Source: Adiantum capillus-veneris (lineage: Eukaryota > Streptophyta > Polypodiopsida > Polypodiales > Pteridaceae). From it: a DNA stretch of 64,000 nucleotides. The DNA lies in assembly GCA_014529385.2 (NCBI GenBank), contig CM043967.1, positions 12,611,001 to 12,675,000 on the forward strand, read 5' to 3'. Position 1 is the first letter of the stretch. Every line of letters starts with the position of its first letter. The position numbers and the translations under genes were made by a program. The notes under the pieces are model-generated. The model ran no database searches. It had not been told where the DNA came from and worked only from the letters and a program-made list of their open reading frames with translations. Positions 12,979 through 55,330 of this stretch are shown piece after piece.

Positions 12979-12979
12979 C

Positions 12980-13346
12980 TGTAACAGACTTGGACACTCC
13001 AAGTGAAGAATCAATCACAACAGCACCAAATCACCACTTCAAAACAGTTCATAGTTCACAATAGATTTGCATTGGCCCGCGGAGTTCCGTGCCTAGAGAT
13101 ATTGGCCCTAAAGACTGGCGCCCCTTTCGGCATTTCTTTATGTATTAATCAATTCAAAGTACAAGAGAGTGATTAGGGTTTCACTCTCAGACTTTGCGTC
13201 CAAAAGCTCTGCAGAGTGTGTGCCCAAATTGCTTATTTAAAGTTTACAAGGGATGCCAAAAGCAGAGCCCCAAAACCTTCCAATCAAAAGCAAAGTGTTC
13301 TCTCTCTATCTCACACAAGAGAGCTTTAATAAAATAAAAGAAATGG

Positions 13347-13388
<42 letters not shown>

Positions 13389-13598
13389 GTATTTGCGTAG
13401 AGAAAAGCAGTTCTCTCGCTGTCGTAAAACGCGTCGCAGCTCATCCGTACGGTGCCACGTCAACATGCTCAACGCTTTATCCATATATCAGTCTTGTTGC
13501 TAGGGTTAGGGTTTATGGCAGATTTTAGCGTTAGGGTTTGCAGAATTAGGGTTTTTAGTAGCTCGGCTCCCGGGTAGACACGTCATCACTTTGTGACA
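12980..13598 (-). repeat. TE1 5' LTR (family X)
   Basis: Partner of 772-1370, 619 bp, with a shorter (TC)n tract (13352-13384) and the same telo-box cluster (13499-13557). Followed by the target copy gatac. Confidence 0.93.
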
Positions 13599-13603
13599 GA
13601 TAC

Positions 13604-13930
13604 TGACTGTGAAGTGTCCTAGTACAGTTGTGTTGCCGAAATCGGGCCAGAACAAGTGTTTCTCAACCTGGATTATGCGGGATAGCTCGTAGGAGATCAC
13701 AGGTTTTATTCCCTCTGTTAAAGAATAAAGAAATACCGAAAGGGGCGCCAATTTTGGGGCCTACAGGTTGTCGGTGTCAGCTCGGGGCATTCTAGCTTCC
13801 GAGCCGTGTGTGTATTCAAGTGTTAATTCTTGTTGCAGGTTCTCTTTGCAAAGTGCTCTGTGTGTGTGTCTAAAGTAAAGAATTTCGGGTGAAAGCCAAT
13901 GCCTACCGCCCTACGGGCCGGTTTCAAACT
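13604..13930. repeat. LTR-like remnant right of TE1
   Basis: Contains aataaagaaataccgaaagggg, shared with families X and Y around the R region, and continues the sequence interrupted at 771. Full boundaries are not visible. Confidence 0.45.
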
Positions 13931-14093
13931 GTCTGAGCTGTCAGAAGAGGATGAGATGAATTAGAAACACCCTCAAAGCTCACACTTCTTTGTCTTTTGT
14001 GCATTCTCAAAAGTAGATTTCCGGCCAAGTAGTTAGGATAGTCTATTGCTCGATTCCGTCTCCTCGACTTCTTCTTGGTCTTCAAGAGTCGAC
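13931..14093 (-). pseudogene. Family X gag remnant, left of TE3
   Basis: Aligns by eye with 25283-25425 (shared acidic region read on the minus strand, and cttcttggtcttca). No open frame remains. It is split from 16921-17105 by TE3. Confidence 0.6.
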
Positions 14094-14716
14094 TGCACAA
14101 ACTGCTGACGTGTCAAAGCCCTGAAGAAGGGAGCCAACTTACAGATGTCGGCCGAGGGGCCTAAACCCTAAGAAGAACTAGTAACAGAAGAAGAAGTCCT
14201 ACCAACTTATGGGGACCCCGTCCGATGGGGCCCCAAGTGACATAAAGGATTACAATAAAGCAGGACCCACACACACACAGAAAAGGCTGGTGTTGACATG
14301 ATGACGTGGCAGGCTGTACGGATTGCCGCGTTTTGCACTGACTACTGTACGGAAATTCTGTGATTTACGTTGGCAGCTTTTTGGCATTGCTTTTGCACCA
14401 TATGCTGTTGAGTTTGAAGGCGTTTCACTGTAAATTGCTTGTGGGGCCTTTGGGCCTTATAATACGAGGCTAGGGCTCATTCTTTAGCATGCTTCCTGGA
14501 GAAGGTGCAGAGTCTGGAGTACCGGTTTGTACAGTGTTGATGCAATATAAAGAAATACCGAAAGGGGCGCCAAGGTTTGGGGCCAATACTCTCTGGAGTA
14601 GAATTCCGCCACTTCGTGTCACGTGTTGTCTCTCTCTCACTTCAGTTGTTATTGAAGTGCTAAAAGTCTGTTCAGTGTGTTCTTTGCTATTGGCACGTGG
14701 TGCCCGTCTTGTGACA
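14094..14716 (+). repeat. TE3 5' LTR (family Y)
   Basis: Starts tgcacaaactgctgacg (a variant of tgtcacaa) and ends gcccgtcttgtgaca. Contains gcccaagtgacataaagg-type sequence and aataaagaaatacc-like motifs, and aligns with 16288-16920. Confidence 0.88.
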
Positions 14717-14717
14717 G

Positions 14718-14729
14718 TGGTATCAGAGC
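14718..14729 (+). other. TE3 primer-binding site
   Basis: tggtatcagagc one base after the 5' LTR. Confidence 0.9.
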
Positions 14730-15570
14730 ATCAGGCGTGTGCTTTTCTGAAAGCATACCGGTCCTACCAAGGAGCAGACAGAGCAAGATTTTACTTTCAA
14801 AAGTTCATTGGAAATTTTAGCTTCGTGCTCCGACCCCAGACTTATTAGCCACTCCCACCTTTACTTCATCGCGCATCGGGCGCGCTCCAAACTTCACCGC
14901 TCACTTACAAGAGAAGGATCGAAGATTTGTTTCGAGCTGCTGTTTTTCTCAGAGGCAGTGCCATGCAGATGTTGATAGCTACCAAGCAGCATACTCCAAG
15001 TACTTGGCAAGCTTTCAAGAAAATTTTTGCCCGAAGTTATATGGTTTCTAACATCTTCCTTCGGACTGAACTTCTAGCAGAGGGGGATATCTTGAAATGC
15101 TTCCCATGGAAACCCTAGTAGATTATAACTTGAAATTTCTTTACACTCTCAGCAGGTGCCTCTTGTTGATAACCTTGGAGATCCGGTGTGGCGGCTATGA
15201 CTTGGGACTACCGGCGCGGCCAGAGGAACATTGTTTGTCTAAGAGCTGATGGACCATGTTGTGCTCGGCTACGACCTTATGGAAGGAAATTAACCCTAAT
15301 TTTTAATGCAGGTTTCAGGATGGAAAGTCAATCGACTTTTCGAGCTCGGCTGATGTCGAGATTGCTTTTTAAGTTTGAATTTTGTTTGAGTTCTCTTTGA
15401 GAACTTGTTTGGTGATCCTGTTTGAAATTTGTTTGAAATGGATGTTATCTGTTTTGAACCTGTCTTGGTGCCGATTTGAAATGTTTGACTCTGGTTTTAA
15501 TATTGGTTTCGATGATTGGTGATTTTACTCCCGGGTGGAGAAGTGAGAAATACTGTTTTGGTATTGTTTG

Positions 15571-15780
15571 AACCTCAGAACGATGCAGGCCGAGGCCTGG
15601 GAAGCGTTTCGTTGTATGTTTGAAAACTTCGGAATGACGCAGGCCGATGTTTCGGAAGCGTCTGTTGTATGCTAGAAAACCTCCGAACGACGCAGGCCGA
15701 TGCTTGGGGAGCGTTTGGTTGTATGCTTGAACCTCCAAGCGACGTTGACTGCGGTCTGGGGACCGTTTGGTTGTACAATC
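15571..15780 (+). repeat. Tandem repeat (about 60 bp, 3-4 copies) inside TE3
   Basis: Repeated pattern of acgcaggccgatg, then ggaagcgt/gggagcgt and ttgttgtatg, each copy diverged. A shorter relic appears in TE5 near 58680-58760 on the other strand. Confidence 0.75.
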
Positions 15781-16080
15781 CTCTGAGCTCATGGCCCGGA
15801 CCTTTTTAGGTTATTTGTGGGGGGAGTGACGAGGTAGTTGCTAAGTAGCTTCATACCGCAGACCGTTTGTCTCGGGGGAGTGCTTAATGGCGCCTGTTTG
15901 TTGTGTCTTGTAACATGTATATGTAAGCATTTGTGCTGCATTGTGATGTGCCAACTACTGAATGTTCCTAATTGGATGAGATTGCCTAGGTATGTAATTT
16001 TAGGGCATCAAGACACCCGTGGAAGATCAGTACAGTCTGGGTGTGATGGCTAATTTTACTACGCCGGAATATCAAGAGTT

Positions 16081-16190
16081 CCGATCTAGATAAAAGGAGA
16101 AGCTAACTCCTTGATCAAAAGAGCCGAAAAGAGAAGCTAACTCCTTGATCAAAAGAGCCGAAAGGAGAAGCTAACTCCTTAACAAAAAGA
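16081..16190 (+). repeat. 33-bp tandem repeat inside TE3
   Basis: Three copies of a unit beginning gagaagctaactcctt and ending aaaagagccgaaa. Two similar copies occur in TE5 at about 58315-58375 (minus). Confidence 0.85.
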
Positions 16191-16287
16191 GCAAACTGAT
16201 TGTCCCTCGGAAATTTTTGAGCTAACTTGAGTTGTTTTGCAGATATGCTGTAATCGCGGACGGTTACTCTCTTTCAAGAAGGGGAGA

Positions 16288-16808
16288 TGTCACAAATTGC
16301 TGACGTGTCTAAGCCCTGAAGAAGGGAGCCAACTTGGAGATGTTGGCCGAGGGGCCTAAACCCTAAGAAGAACAAGTAACAAAAGAAGAAGTCCTACCAA
16401 CTTGTGGGAACCTCGTCCGATGGGGCCCCAAGTGACATAAAGGATTAAAATAAAGCAGGACCCACACACACACAGAAAAGGCTGGTGCTGACATGATGAC
16501 ATGGCAGGTTGTATGGATTTTCGTGTTTTGCGTTGACTGCTGTACGGAAATTCCGTGATTTATGCTGGTAGCTTTTTGGCATTGCTTTTGCACCAGATGC
16601 TTTTGAGTTTGAAGGCTTTTGACTGTAAACTGCTTTTGGGGTCTAGGGCCTTTAAATATGAGGCTAGGGCTCTGCTTCTTGGAGAAGGTGCAGAGTTTGG
16701 AGTACCGGCTTGTACAGTGTTGATGCAATATAAAGAAATATCGAAAGGGGCGCCAAGGTTTGGGGCCAATACTCTCTGGGGTGAATTCCGCCACTCCGTG
16801 TCGCGTGT

Positions 16809-16845
<37 letters not shown>

Positions 16846-16920
16846 TCAGTTGTTATTGAAGTGCTAAAAGTTTGTTCAGTCAATTCTTTTCTATTGGCAC
16901 GTGGTGTCCGTCTTGTGACA
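16288..16920 (+). repeat. TE3 3' LTR (family Y)
   Basis: Begins tgtcacaaattgctgacg and ends ccgtcttgtgaca. Contains a (TC)n run at 16810-16842 not expanded in the 5' copy. Confidence 0.9.
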
Positions 16921-17983
16921 TCAATTGACCCGTCTTTCTACTACTTCATCGAATTCGTCCTCTGAATACACACTTTGAGCAGTGGTGGCCGTCATAGGCG
17001 TCTTTTTCAAAGCTGACTTCAGAGGTGAACGGATGGCTGTGCGCCATTGGGAATGCATCTCGTCAATCAGGTGCTTGGTCAAAAATTTCACATATTGAGG
17101 ATCTTTTGAATCTTATTCTTCTTGTTTGGACAAGTAGCGAAGTTGAGGTCACATATTGTCAAGTTTGGATCTTTGTTCTTGGTAGGTTTTTAGTAGTATT
17201 CATTTTTCGATTTCGTATTTAGCTTACGTTAGGACTTAAGAATTTGTTCCTTTTGAAGTTGTTGTGTGAAGTTTGATTTCTAGGATTATGTTTTTAAAAT
17301 GTGTTATCCTTTTTTGTTTAAAGTTGAGCACTTGTTTTAAGTTTTAAGCAAGTAAGCCGCGTCAACTTATTTTGCGTATGCCTTTTCTAAAAACATTTGT
17401 AAGTTAATAATGTTTTGTTTTATCTAGTTTTGTTTCGTAGCGAATAAGTGATTTTTTCTTTCTTTTCTTTTCTTGTGTGCCTTGCTTTTATAGTTTTATG
17501 AGTGCTTTATTCCCTCTTGTAATTCGTGAGTTCAGACTATTTTGAACTTATGAAGGTATATCTTTTGATTACTGGAGCATCTGTTGAGCACATGCATCAA
17601 CTTGTTGTTGGCGCTGCATCTCCATTCGTTCATACTCCGTGGGCGGAAGTGGCCCTTACTCTCCTTCCGAATCAACAGAAGGTGGTTGTTGTCCGTTTAA
17701 GTTTTCCGTGTTTTCACGTGAACCTGAGTGGTCAGGTGCAACAGTTTCCTGATGCCAAGATTCGTCAATTGAACACATGTATGTCGTGATAAAAGGGATC
17801 AGATCCTCTGTAGAAGGAAAAATCGACTGAGCTGTGATACCAATGTAATCGACTGAGCTCTGATACCAAGGTCAAGGGCAAGAGTTTCCTGATGCCAGGA
17901 TTTGTCAATTGAATCCATGTGTGTCATGATAGAAGGGATCAAATCCTTTGTAGAAGGAAAAATTGACTGAGCTATGATATGAA
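16921..17983 (-). pseudogene. Family X gag remnant with leader, right of TE3
   Basis: 16921-17105 and about 17560-17983 align with 25440-25840 (gag N-terminus and leader, minus strand). Between them, 17106-17530 is T-rich sequence with no coding signal, probably an insertion. The leader with the primer site is duplicated: 17764-17870 resembles 17895-17995. No intact frame. Confidence 0.6.
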
Positions 17984-18230
17984 TGTAATCGACTTGGACA
18001 CCCCAAGCCGAGAATCTTATGCAACACACGTGAGAGAAATTGAAAGTAAATGAACAAACTTGAACAAAACACACTTCAAGACGAAGTTCCCCGCCCTGAG
18101 AGATTGGCCCGAAAGACTGCCCCCCCTCTCGGTATTTCTTTATTATTAATGCTTGGCAAAGTACAATGTCCGAGGGTCCTCAACTCTATTGAGCTCTCAC
18201 AGCTTTCTATGGCCAGAGTGAGGCCCTGGC
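17984..18230 (-). repeat. Truncated LTR of family X
   Basis: Starts tgtaatcgacttggacac, matching the 5' LTR pattern at 12980 and 25841, and continues through the cggtatttctttatt motif. It stops about 18230, where plus-strand gag sequence begins. Confidence 0.65.
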
Positions 18231-18419
18231 AATTAATTTTTGGAAGAAGTGGAGAAAAGTCCAGGAAAAGCAGATTTTTGAAAAAGTCTAAAAGGCATGG
18301 GAGGCCAACTAGCAGTTGAGAGAAGGAGAGCTCGTTCTCTTCTGACAATGAGAAAAAGAACAAGAAGACCAAGGAGTTCAAGGATGGGGGTCTAGCAGTT
18401 AGGTCTGACACATATTTTG

Positions 18420-19170
18420 GCTATCAAGACACCCATCGAGCCCTTGAGTTTTACAGCAGTTTGATGTCGCCTTCTCTAGAGGTTGGTTCTCGGAACGCTC
18501 CAATGTGCAAAGGGTGGCATCTTACTTGAAAGGAAATACACAGACATGGTGCATTTACAAGAATGTATCTTGGAAAATCTCTGCTGAGATTGAAGAAGTG
18601 GGTAAAATTCAAGAGGATTTTCACTTCTGCTTGGATATCAAAAGAATATGAAGAAGATGTCATAACGGTTTGGCATCATCTGAGAATGACTAAGAAAGAC
18701 ATGTTGGATGACTACTACCAGAGGTTTTGGGACACCTTTTTGTCAGTGTCCTCGTTTGGGAGGGTCACTTTGAGGGACCATATTGAGCGGTTTTGCCAAA
18801 AGATGACACTATTGTTGCAATTGAAGTCGGATTCTATTCAGACTTATGAGACATGCCAAGCAATGTTTTGGAATGCGTGCCGGCTCATTGACTTATCTTA
18901 CGGACAAGCCAATGTCCACCTCAACAGAGCAAGAGTCTTCCAGTGAAGAGAATGAACCAGGGGAACCGAATGAAAGTTCATTAGAAGATTCCAGAGAAGT
19001 AAGGGAATCAAATGATAGTGCATTCGAGGATTCCAACGAACCAAGGGAACCAAATACAAGTTTATGAGAGGATTCCAGGGAAGAAAGGGAATTCGATGAT
19101 AGTGCATCTGAGGTTTTTGACGAAGCAAGGGAATCAATTGATGGCTCCTCAGAGGATTCCAACAATTCAG
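18420..19170 (+). pseudogene. Gag remnant with acidic tandem repeats
   Basis: The capsid part reads YLGKSLLRLKKWVKFKRIFT, ISKEYEEDVITVWHHLRMTK and YYQRFWDTFLSVSSFGRVTL, clearly homologous to TE1 gag (WNHLRM, YCERFWSSF). At 18930-19170 a repeated acidic segment (SSLEDSREVRESNDS, SAFEDSNEPREPNTS) is encoded by about 55-60-bp tandem units. The frame changes at about 18560, 18880 and 19066 (stop). Confidence 0.75.
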
Positions 19171-19689
19171 ATTGAGGTGCGAGTGGACAGGGGAGGCAAA
19201 CAGGGCTACCAACAGGTCACAGGGCACAAGAAAAGAACAGAAGGTAAGCTAGGTCCACCGGATAATCTGGTCAAGGGTACTTTTTGGCCCTGGATGCAAA
19301 GTGGATGGAGGACAAGAACATTGCAAATTCTCTTCAGAGGGAGCTGTACCTTGAAGCTCTTTGGAATTTTAGCAGTGCCTATGCCAAAGGTTACTAATCA
19401 GCAGGTTGAATCTGGTGCAATGTGCATTGCTCAAGAGGGGAGCCACCCCACTCCTTAGTCATAGATTTCCTAGATTGAATAAAGTCACTAATTTCTCTTT
19501 GAGATTTTAGGTATATAGATTGGCTGACAATATTTTGTGGAATGAATTTTTGAAAATATGTACATTGAGTTGGAAATTTCCTTAATTGAATTGGAGACAT
19601 GTGCTCCTTCATGTGTGCATTGTTAGAGACATGTAAAGAAAGTTGAAATGTCTGTAGTGTTTTTTCACATGAATGATTTGAACTTAGTG

Positions 19690-19860
19690 CATCTAGACAT
19701 ATGTTAGAGATCAACGAGATCTAGGTGTGATGGCTAAGTGAATGAGAACTAAATGAGATTCTAGACATCTGTTAGAGATCGACGAGATCTAGGTGTGATG
19801 GCTAAGTGACCGAGAATCGAATGAGATTCTAGTGCATCAAGATGTCTATTTGGATGAGAT
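19690..19860 (+). repeat. Tandem repeat in 3' untranslated region
   Basis: Two copies of a roughly 68-bp unit with gagatcnacgagatctagg and tgtgatggctaagtga, followed by partial copies with gtgcatcaag. Confidence 0.75.
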
Positions 19861-20349
19861 GATTGGATACTTGTGTGAGTGCATCAAGAGTTCCAGAAGG
19901 ATGAGATGAATGCACGCATCAACAGTTCTCGATGTAATGAGATGGCTGGATTGAATGATCGAAACTTGGTGTTCAATGTGAACTAAGTGTGTGATTTTCT
20001 GAATTGCACGCTATGTCAATGTACTGTCTTGTGGGGTTGGTCATGGGCATGGTTTGAACAGAAAGGATAAGAATATGATAGTAACAAGATTTAGTAGATC
20101 AAAACAACTGTGTGAAAAGATAAGCGTGGTTTGGATGTGATTGCTAAATAGTTACAATGATTAGAATTTGTATTCGCGACCCTCGACAGAAATGTGATTG
20201 ATCAGTGACTGATCTCTTTGTAGAAGTGTTGGATTGGTGGAGTCCGATGCATGAGTACATAGAGTGAGTGTCTACTGAAAAAAGTTTCCATCCTTTGGCT
20301 GTTTTGCAGGTGTAATCGAGGGCGACTACAATTCTTTTAAGAGGGGGAA

Positions 20350-21682
20350 TGTCACAAAGTGATGATGTGGCATGCCCACGTGACGTGCGCACTTCACTTG
20401 CGCTACTTGGAATGTCACAAAGTGATGATGTGGCATGCCCATGTCACGTGCGCACTTCACTTGCGCACATGACATGGACATGCTTCTGCTACTGTCTAGC
20501 ATGAGTCTTAGCTGAGGACCTAGCTTGGCACTTTGTGAGCCTCTAGCAAGACATGCATGTCCAAGCCGGTCAATAGATTGCATACCCTCTCTTGCAAATA
20601 ACAATATAATACATGCATTTTGACTGCGTGAACCACCTCTTATTTCGACACTTAATTAATCACTGACTTTTAGCATTTTATGAAATCGTGGGGCTGTCCT
20701 TGTGGCTTCTCGACCCAGTGATTTCAACCTATAAAGGCAGCCTATGGGCAGCGCTAGAGGGCAGAAGAGGCAGCGCCAGCAGAGCGTTGTAGACCTAGCG
20801 TTTTCAAGCCAAAGCAGCAGCGTTTTCAGCCCTCCTCCTCACCACCGTTTTCAGCCCTGTTGACCAGCGTTTTTAGCCTATGAAAAGCAGCGTTTTCAGC
20901 CCCTTGATCATTGCAGATCTCAGTCCGTAGCCTGGTGGTGGTTGCAGACCCAAGCCATCGACAGTGCTAGCAGATCCGGCATTCAGCCATAGACCCGTCG
21001 TCGTCATTATCGTCGATATAGTATCCCAACACCTAGTACCCCTTCTACCTTGGATCGGCATAAGGATCCACAAAACCTCGTTGTTGACTTCACCGCCTTT
21101 GAAATGGACCCATCAAGAATCTTGTCGTCGTCGTCGTCGACGACATAGATCCACAGAACCTCGTAGTCGACATCATTGTTGTCGACATAGACTCGATCAG
21201 TACCTCGTCGTCTTCTTCACCGTCGTCGACATAAGACCATCAATACCTCGTTGCCATCGTCACCGTCGTTGACATAGACCATCAGTACCTCGTCGTCGTT
21301 GTTGTCATCGCCGTCGACATAGACCCATCAGTATCTCGCCGTTGTCATCGTCGTCGTCGACATAGACCCATCACTATCTCGCCGTTGTCATCATCATCAT
21401 CGTCGACATAGACCCCATCGGTACCTCGTCGTCGTCCTCATCGTCGTGGACATACACTCCATCAGAGCCTCGTCATCGACATTGTCGTCTTCGACCTAGA
21501 ATCTCTCAATACCTCAGTATCCAACATCAGTAGCATCAGCACTTGTACCCAGTAATCAGTAGCATCAGTACCCATTAGCATCATCATCTCAGCATTTAGA
21601 CATTGTATCAGCATTGTGCAAGAATACAGAAAGTACTTGCTTTGGCAATAGAGCAATGGGCCTTGTGGGTTTGGGACCCGAG

Positions 21683-21723
<41 letters not shown>

Positions 21724-21838
21724 TGTGTCTTTTTCATTCAATTCAGTTCAGTTCTTTCAAGTGAAGTAAAGTGTCCTTGTGTTTGTGCGAGTACTAGATC
21801 CGAGCTGAATCCATAAACACTTTCGTTGCACCCGACAG
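20350..21838 (+). repeat. Long LTR with internal minisatellites
   Basis: Starts tgtcacaaagtgatgatgtgg after a purine tract and ends near cccgaca. The first about 62 bp is duplicated at 20412. A cgtcgt/gacatagacc minisatellite lies at about 21110-21490 and (TC)n at 21685-21721. The right end is uncertain. Confidence 0.6.
21110..21490 (+). repeat. GTC/CGT-rich minisatellite, about 50-55-bp unit
   Basis: Units contain cgtcgtcgacatagaccca followed by tcagtacctcg or tcagtatctcgcc. At least six diverged copies. Apparent reading frames across it are compositional. Confidence 0.8.
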
Positions 21839-21859
21839 CCCAACCGGATTTGAAATGGC

Positions 21860-22456
21860 AGAGTGGACAAGAGAAATTGAACCCTGAAGAAGTTGGGGCC
21901 AAAGGCCTAGGGGCCTAAAAAGGGGTTAGAGATTTAAAAAGTCTATAACCCACAAACTTAAAGAACTTATGGAGCACCGGCCGAGGGGCCTAAAACCCTA
22001 AAAATCAAAAGCTTGATCTCTGGCTGAGGTTCCACAAATCGCGCTATGGTAGGCTGTACGGATTTTGGCGTTTTGCGTTGCTGGCTGTTTTTGGGCAATT
22101 TATGTAAAGCTTTTGAGGGCAGTTTTTTTGGTTGCTGTTGCTCTTGGATTAAGTGCTTTTGGGGCTTCGCTTTTGGGCATCCCTTGTACTGTTTATAAGT
22201 GCCCTTAAGGTCACTCTTCAAGAGAGCATCTGGACGCGAAGTCTCGGAGAGAATTGGACCCTTGGGAGTTTTACCTCGCGAAGTAAAATAATAAAGAAGT
22301 ACCGAAAGGGGCGCTAGTCTTTGGGCTAGTGCGTCTTGGCTTGAAATTCCGCCGTGCCGTGCTGACTGTGTGTGTGTGTTTAAGTTCAGTGATTTTACAG
22401 TTTCTGTTTGTGTGTTGCTATTGATTTCTCGCTTGGAATGTCCATGCTTGTAACAA
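21860..22456 (+). repeat. LTR (family X-like), solo or truncated
   Basis: Has aataaagaagtaccgaaagg and ends tcgcttggaatgtccatgcttgtaaca, which parallels 55735-56250. No internal domain adjoins it. The left end is not clear. Confidence 0.6.
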
Positions 22457-22880
22457 AATCTCATTTCAATATATAACCTATCTCAAGAATAACTATCTGC
22501 TCTTTTGTCTTATGTCTGTGTTGCGTGCGTTTGAAGTTTAGGAAATATGTTTTTGCATAATCTTGTGCTCAATATGAATGCGTATAAGTAAAAGCTTCCC
22601 TCGCTTACTTTTCCTTTTCTTTTGTCAAAGTCCCTTTCAAGTTTTTTTATTATATTTACTTTTAAAGCAAAAATGGTATTTAAATTTTTCTTAGTTGTTT
22701 ATTTTTGTGTGACCGATTTGTGTGTTTGCGATCCCCTTTCCATAAGGTCAGATTTTTCTAACCTTTGAAGGTATATTCAGCTGCACTGCATGTTTTTGGC
22801 TGGTTTCACAGCTGGCACAAGTGTTATTATTTTTTTCTTGCTGTTTTTTCTAGTTTGCTCTGATGTATTTTCTGTTGCAG
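22457..22880 (+). other. Intron sequence before the first visible XRN exon
   Basis: T-rich, low-complexity, no repeat recognised, ending in a pyrimidine-rich tract and tctgttgcag. No upstream XRN exon motif was found here. Confidence 0.7.
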
Positions 22881-54235
<31,355 letters not shown>

Positions 54236-54689
54236 GTAATCAATGACTTTCTTCTTGTTCATTTCTTTTTCTCGACGCATGTACTTAACCTGCATTTTTT
54301 TTCAAAGATAATACTGAAGTCTGAAGGAGAATTTCTGCATTGTTAAATGACCCCCCCCCCCCCCCCCCTCCCTCTTCGTCTTACACGTGCGTGCCAACTG
54401 GCACTAGTTAGTAGATGTCGACTCTTTACTCTTGACCCTTAAGAGAGGGAGCTTAAAAGTTGAGTGCTTTTCGGTAGATACGAGAAAAAAGCTTGAAGTT
54501 GGGGCTTGAAGGGCTCCTTACGCTTCTTGTAAGGAGATGCTCGTAATTAGTTCTCAAATTGCTCCAAAAGGTCCTGAAATTATCTAGAAAAATGTTTTTG
54601 TGACAATCGGCGCTGTCTCCTGCTTCTGTCCTCAACAAGTTGTTCCTGCGATGCCAGTTTTACAAAAGCCTCAAGGACTCACACCTCAG
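54236..54689 (+). other. Start of the next XRN intron
   Basis: Begins gtaatcaatg and contains a C homopolymer (54351-54368). No recognised repeat or exon. Confidence 0.6.
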
Positions 54690-55330
54690 CTCGTAGACAG
54701 CTAGATTCTCCCAATGCTATCCTCATTCCTCCCCTTCAAGGAGCGGAGCAATGGTGGAGTTTGTTCTTTTGTTTGTACATCACCACACACTATCACACAT
54801 GGGGCAGTGGCTGTCACGACAGGGCTGCTGCCATGGACTGCATTGTATAAACAGTTGCTATTATCTTCCAATGATTCTGTTCCTGCGCACAAAATTTTTC
54901 ATTCCCACTTTTGTGAGACCTTGGAGGGGCAAGGAGGCCTCCAAGATGCTTTCTGGCACTTAGACAGAGCTCAAAGCTTGGTTTGGGGAGGTGCTATATT
55001 TTGCACAAGGCAAACAAGAGGCCCCTCTTCCTCCTGACGGATTCCATATAGAGTAGAAAGCCTCTTCGAAGAGGCTTCGCCATGAGAGGCGATACACGTT
55101 AAAGATGTATAATTGTTATTAATTAAAGATGTATGCCACTGTGGGTTAGGTATGTACGGTTTTAGATCTGTCTTGCATTGCAGTGACTGAGTCATCTATA
55201 AAGATGTTCTTCAGATGTATGCCTCTGGGGATCGCATGTATGACATTGTGGATTGGATGCATCATGACATGGACATTTTATCATCAGATTATATGTCTCT
55301 TCCATTACATGCTTGTGCAACTCCTTCACA
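54690..55330. other. Unclassified intron sequence
   Basis: A frame at 54714-55037 (107 codons) is open but shows no domain. Probably old TE sequence; no function is claimed. Confidence 0.3.

Larger units (their letters stand above)
772..13598 (-). mobile_element. TE1: Ty3/gypsy LTR retrotransposon (chromovirus-like), minus strand, interrupted by TE2
   Basis: A complete insertion bounded by LTRs at 772-1370 (3' LTR) and 12980-13598 (5' LTR), with TG...CA ends and the direct repeat gatac on both outer sides (767-771 and 13599-13603). Reading the minus strand: 5' LTR, primer site complementary to initiator-Met tRNA, gag, protease, RT, RNase H, integrase, degenerate C-terminus, polypurine tract, 3' LTR. 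The gag-to-pol order with RT before integrase is Ty3/gypsy. TE2 (4469-10577) sits in the RT region. After subtracting it TE1 is about 6.7 kb. Frameshifts in gag and pol make it non-functional. Confidence 0.92.
14094..16920 (+). mobile_element. TE3: short non-coding LTR element (family Y)
   Basis: LTRs at 14094-14716 and 16288-16920, primer site at 14718-14729, polypurine tract ctttcaagaaggggaga at 16271-16287. The internal region is about 1.57 kb with no gag or pol domain. The flanks tcgac and tcaat could be a decayed duplication (3 of 5 match). Its leader (catcaggcgtgtgcttttct) and 3' end match TE5, so it probably depends on relatives for mobility. Confidence 0.85.
18230..21838 (+). mobile_element. 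Internally deleted gag-only LTR element with one recognisable LTR
   Basis: Plus-strand gag (about 18420-19170) is followed directly by sequence like the end of a chromodomain pol (19265-19345, compare 1960-2040), implying loss of most of pol. Then come a 3' untranslated region, a purine tract tttaagaggggga (20336-20348) and a long LTR (20350-21838). No 5' LTR was seen. Confidence 0.6.

Noticed and set aside
16081-16190. Regular repeats resembling a CRISPR array
   Set aside because: The units are tandem with no unique spacers, sit inside a plant LTR element and have no cas genes.
14089-16925. A perfect target duplication for TE3
   Set aside because: tcgac and tcaat match at only 3 of 5, so the insertion is supported by LTRs, primer site and polypurine tract but not by the duplication.
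17106-17530. A hidden upstream XRN exon in the T-rich block
   Set aside because: No match to the expected N-terminal motifs (e.g. LDMNGIIHPC, RPRKLLYMAI) could be found.
20964-21272. Basic Arg/His-rich open frame
   Set aside because: It lies across the GTC minisatellite in an LTR, so its composition explains it.
54714-55037. A possible novel 107-codon gene
   Set aside because: No domain or homologous frame was recognised, and no exon signals or neighbours support it; probably chance or old TE sequence.
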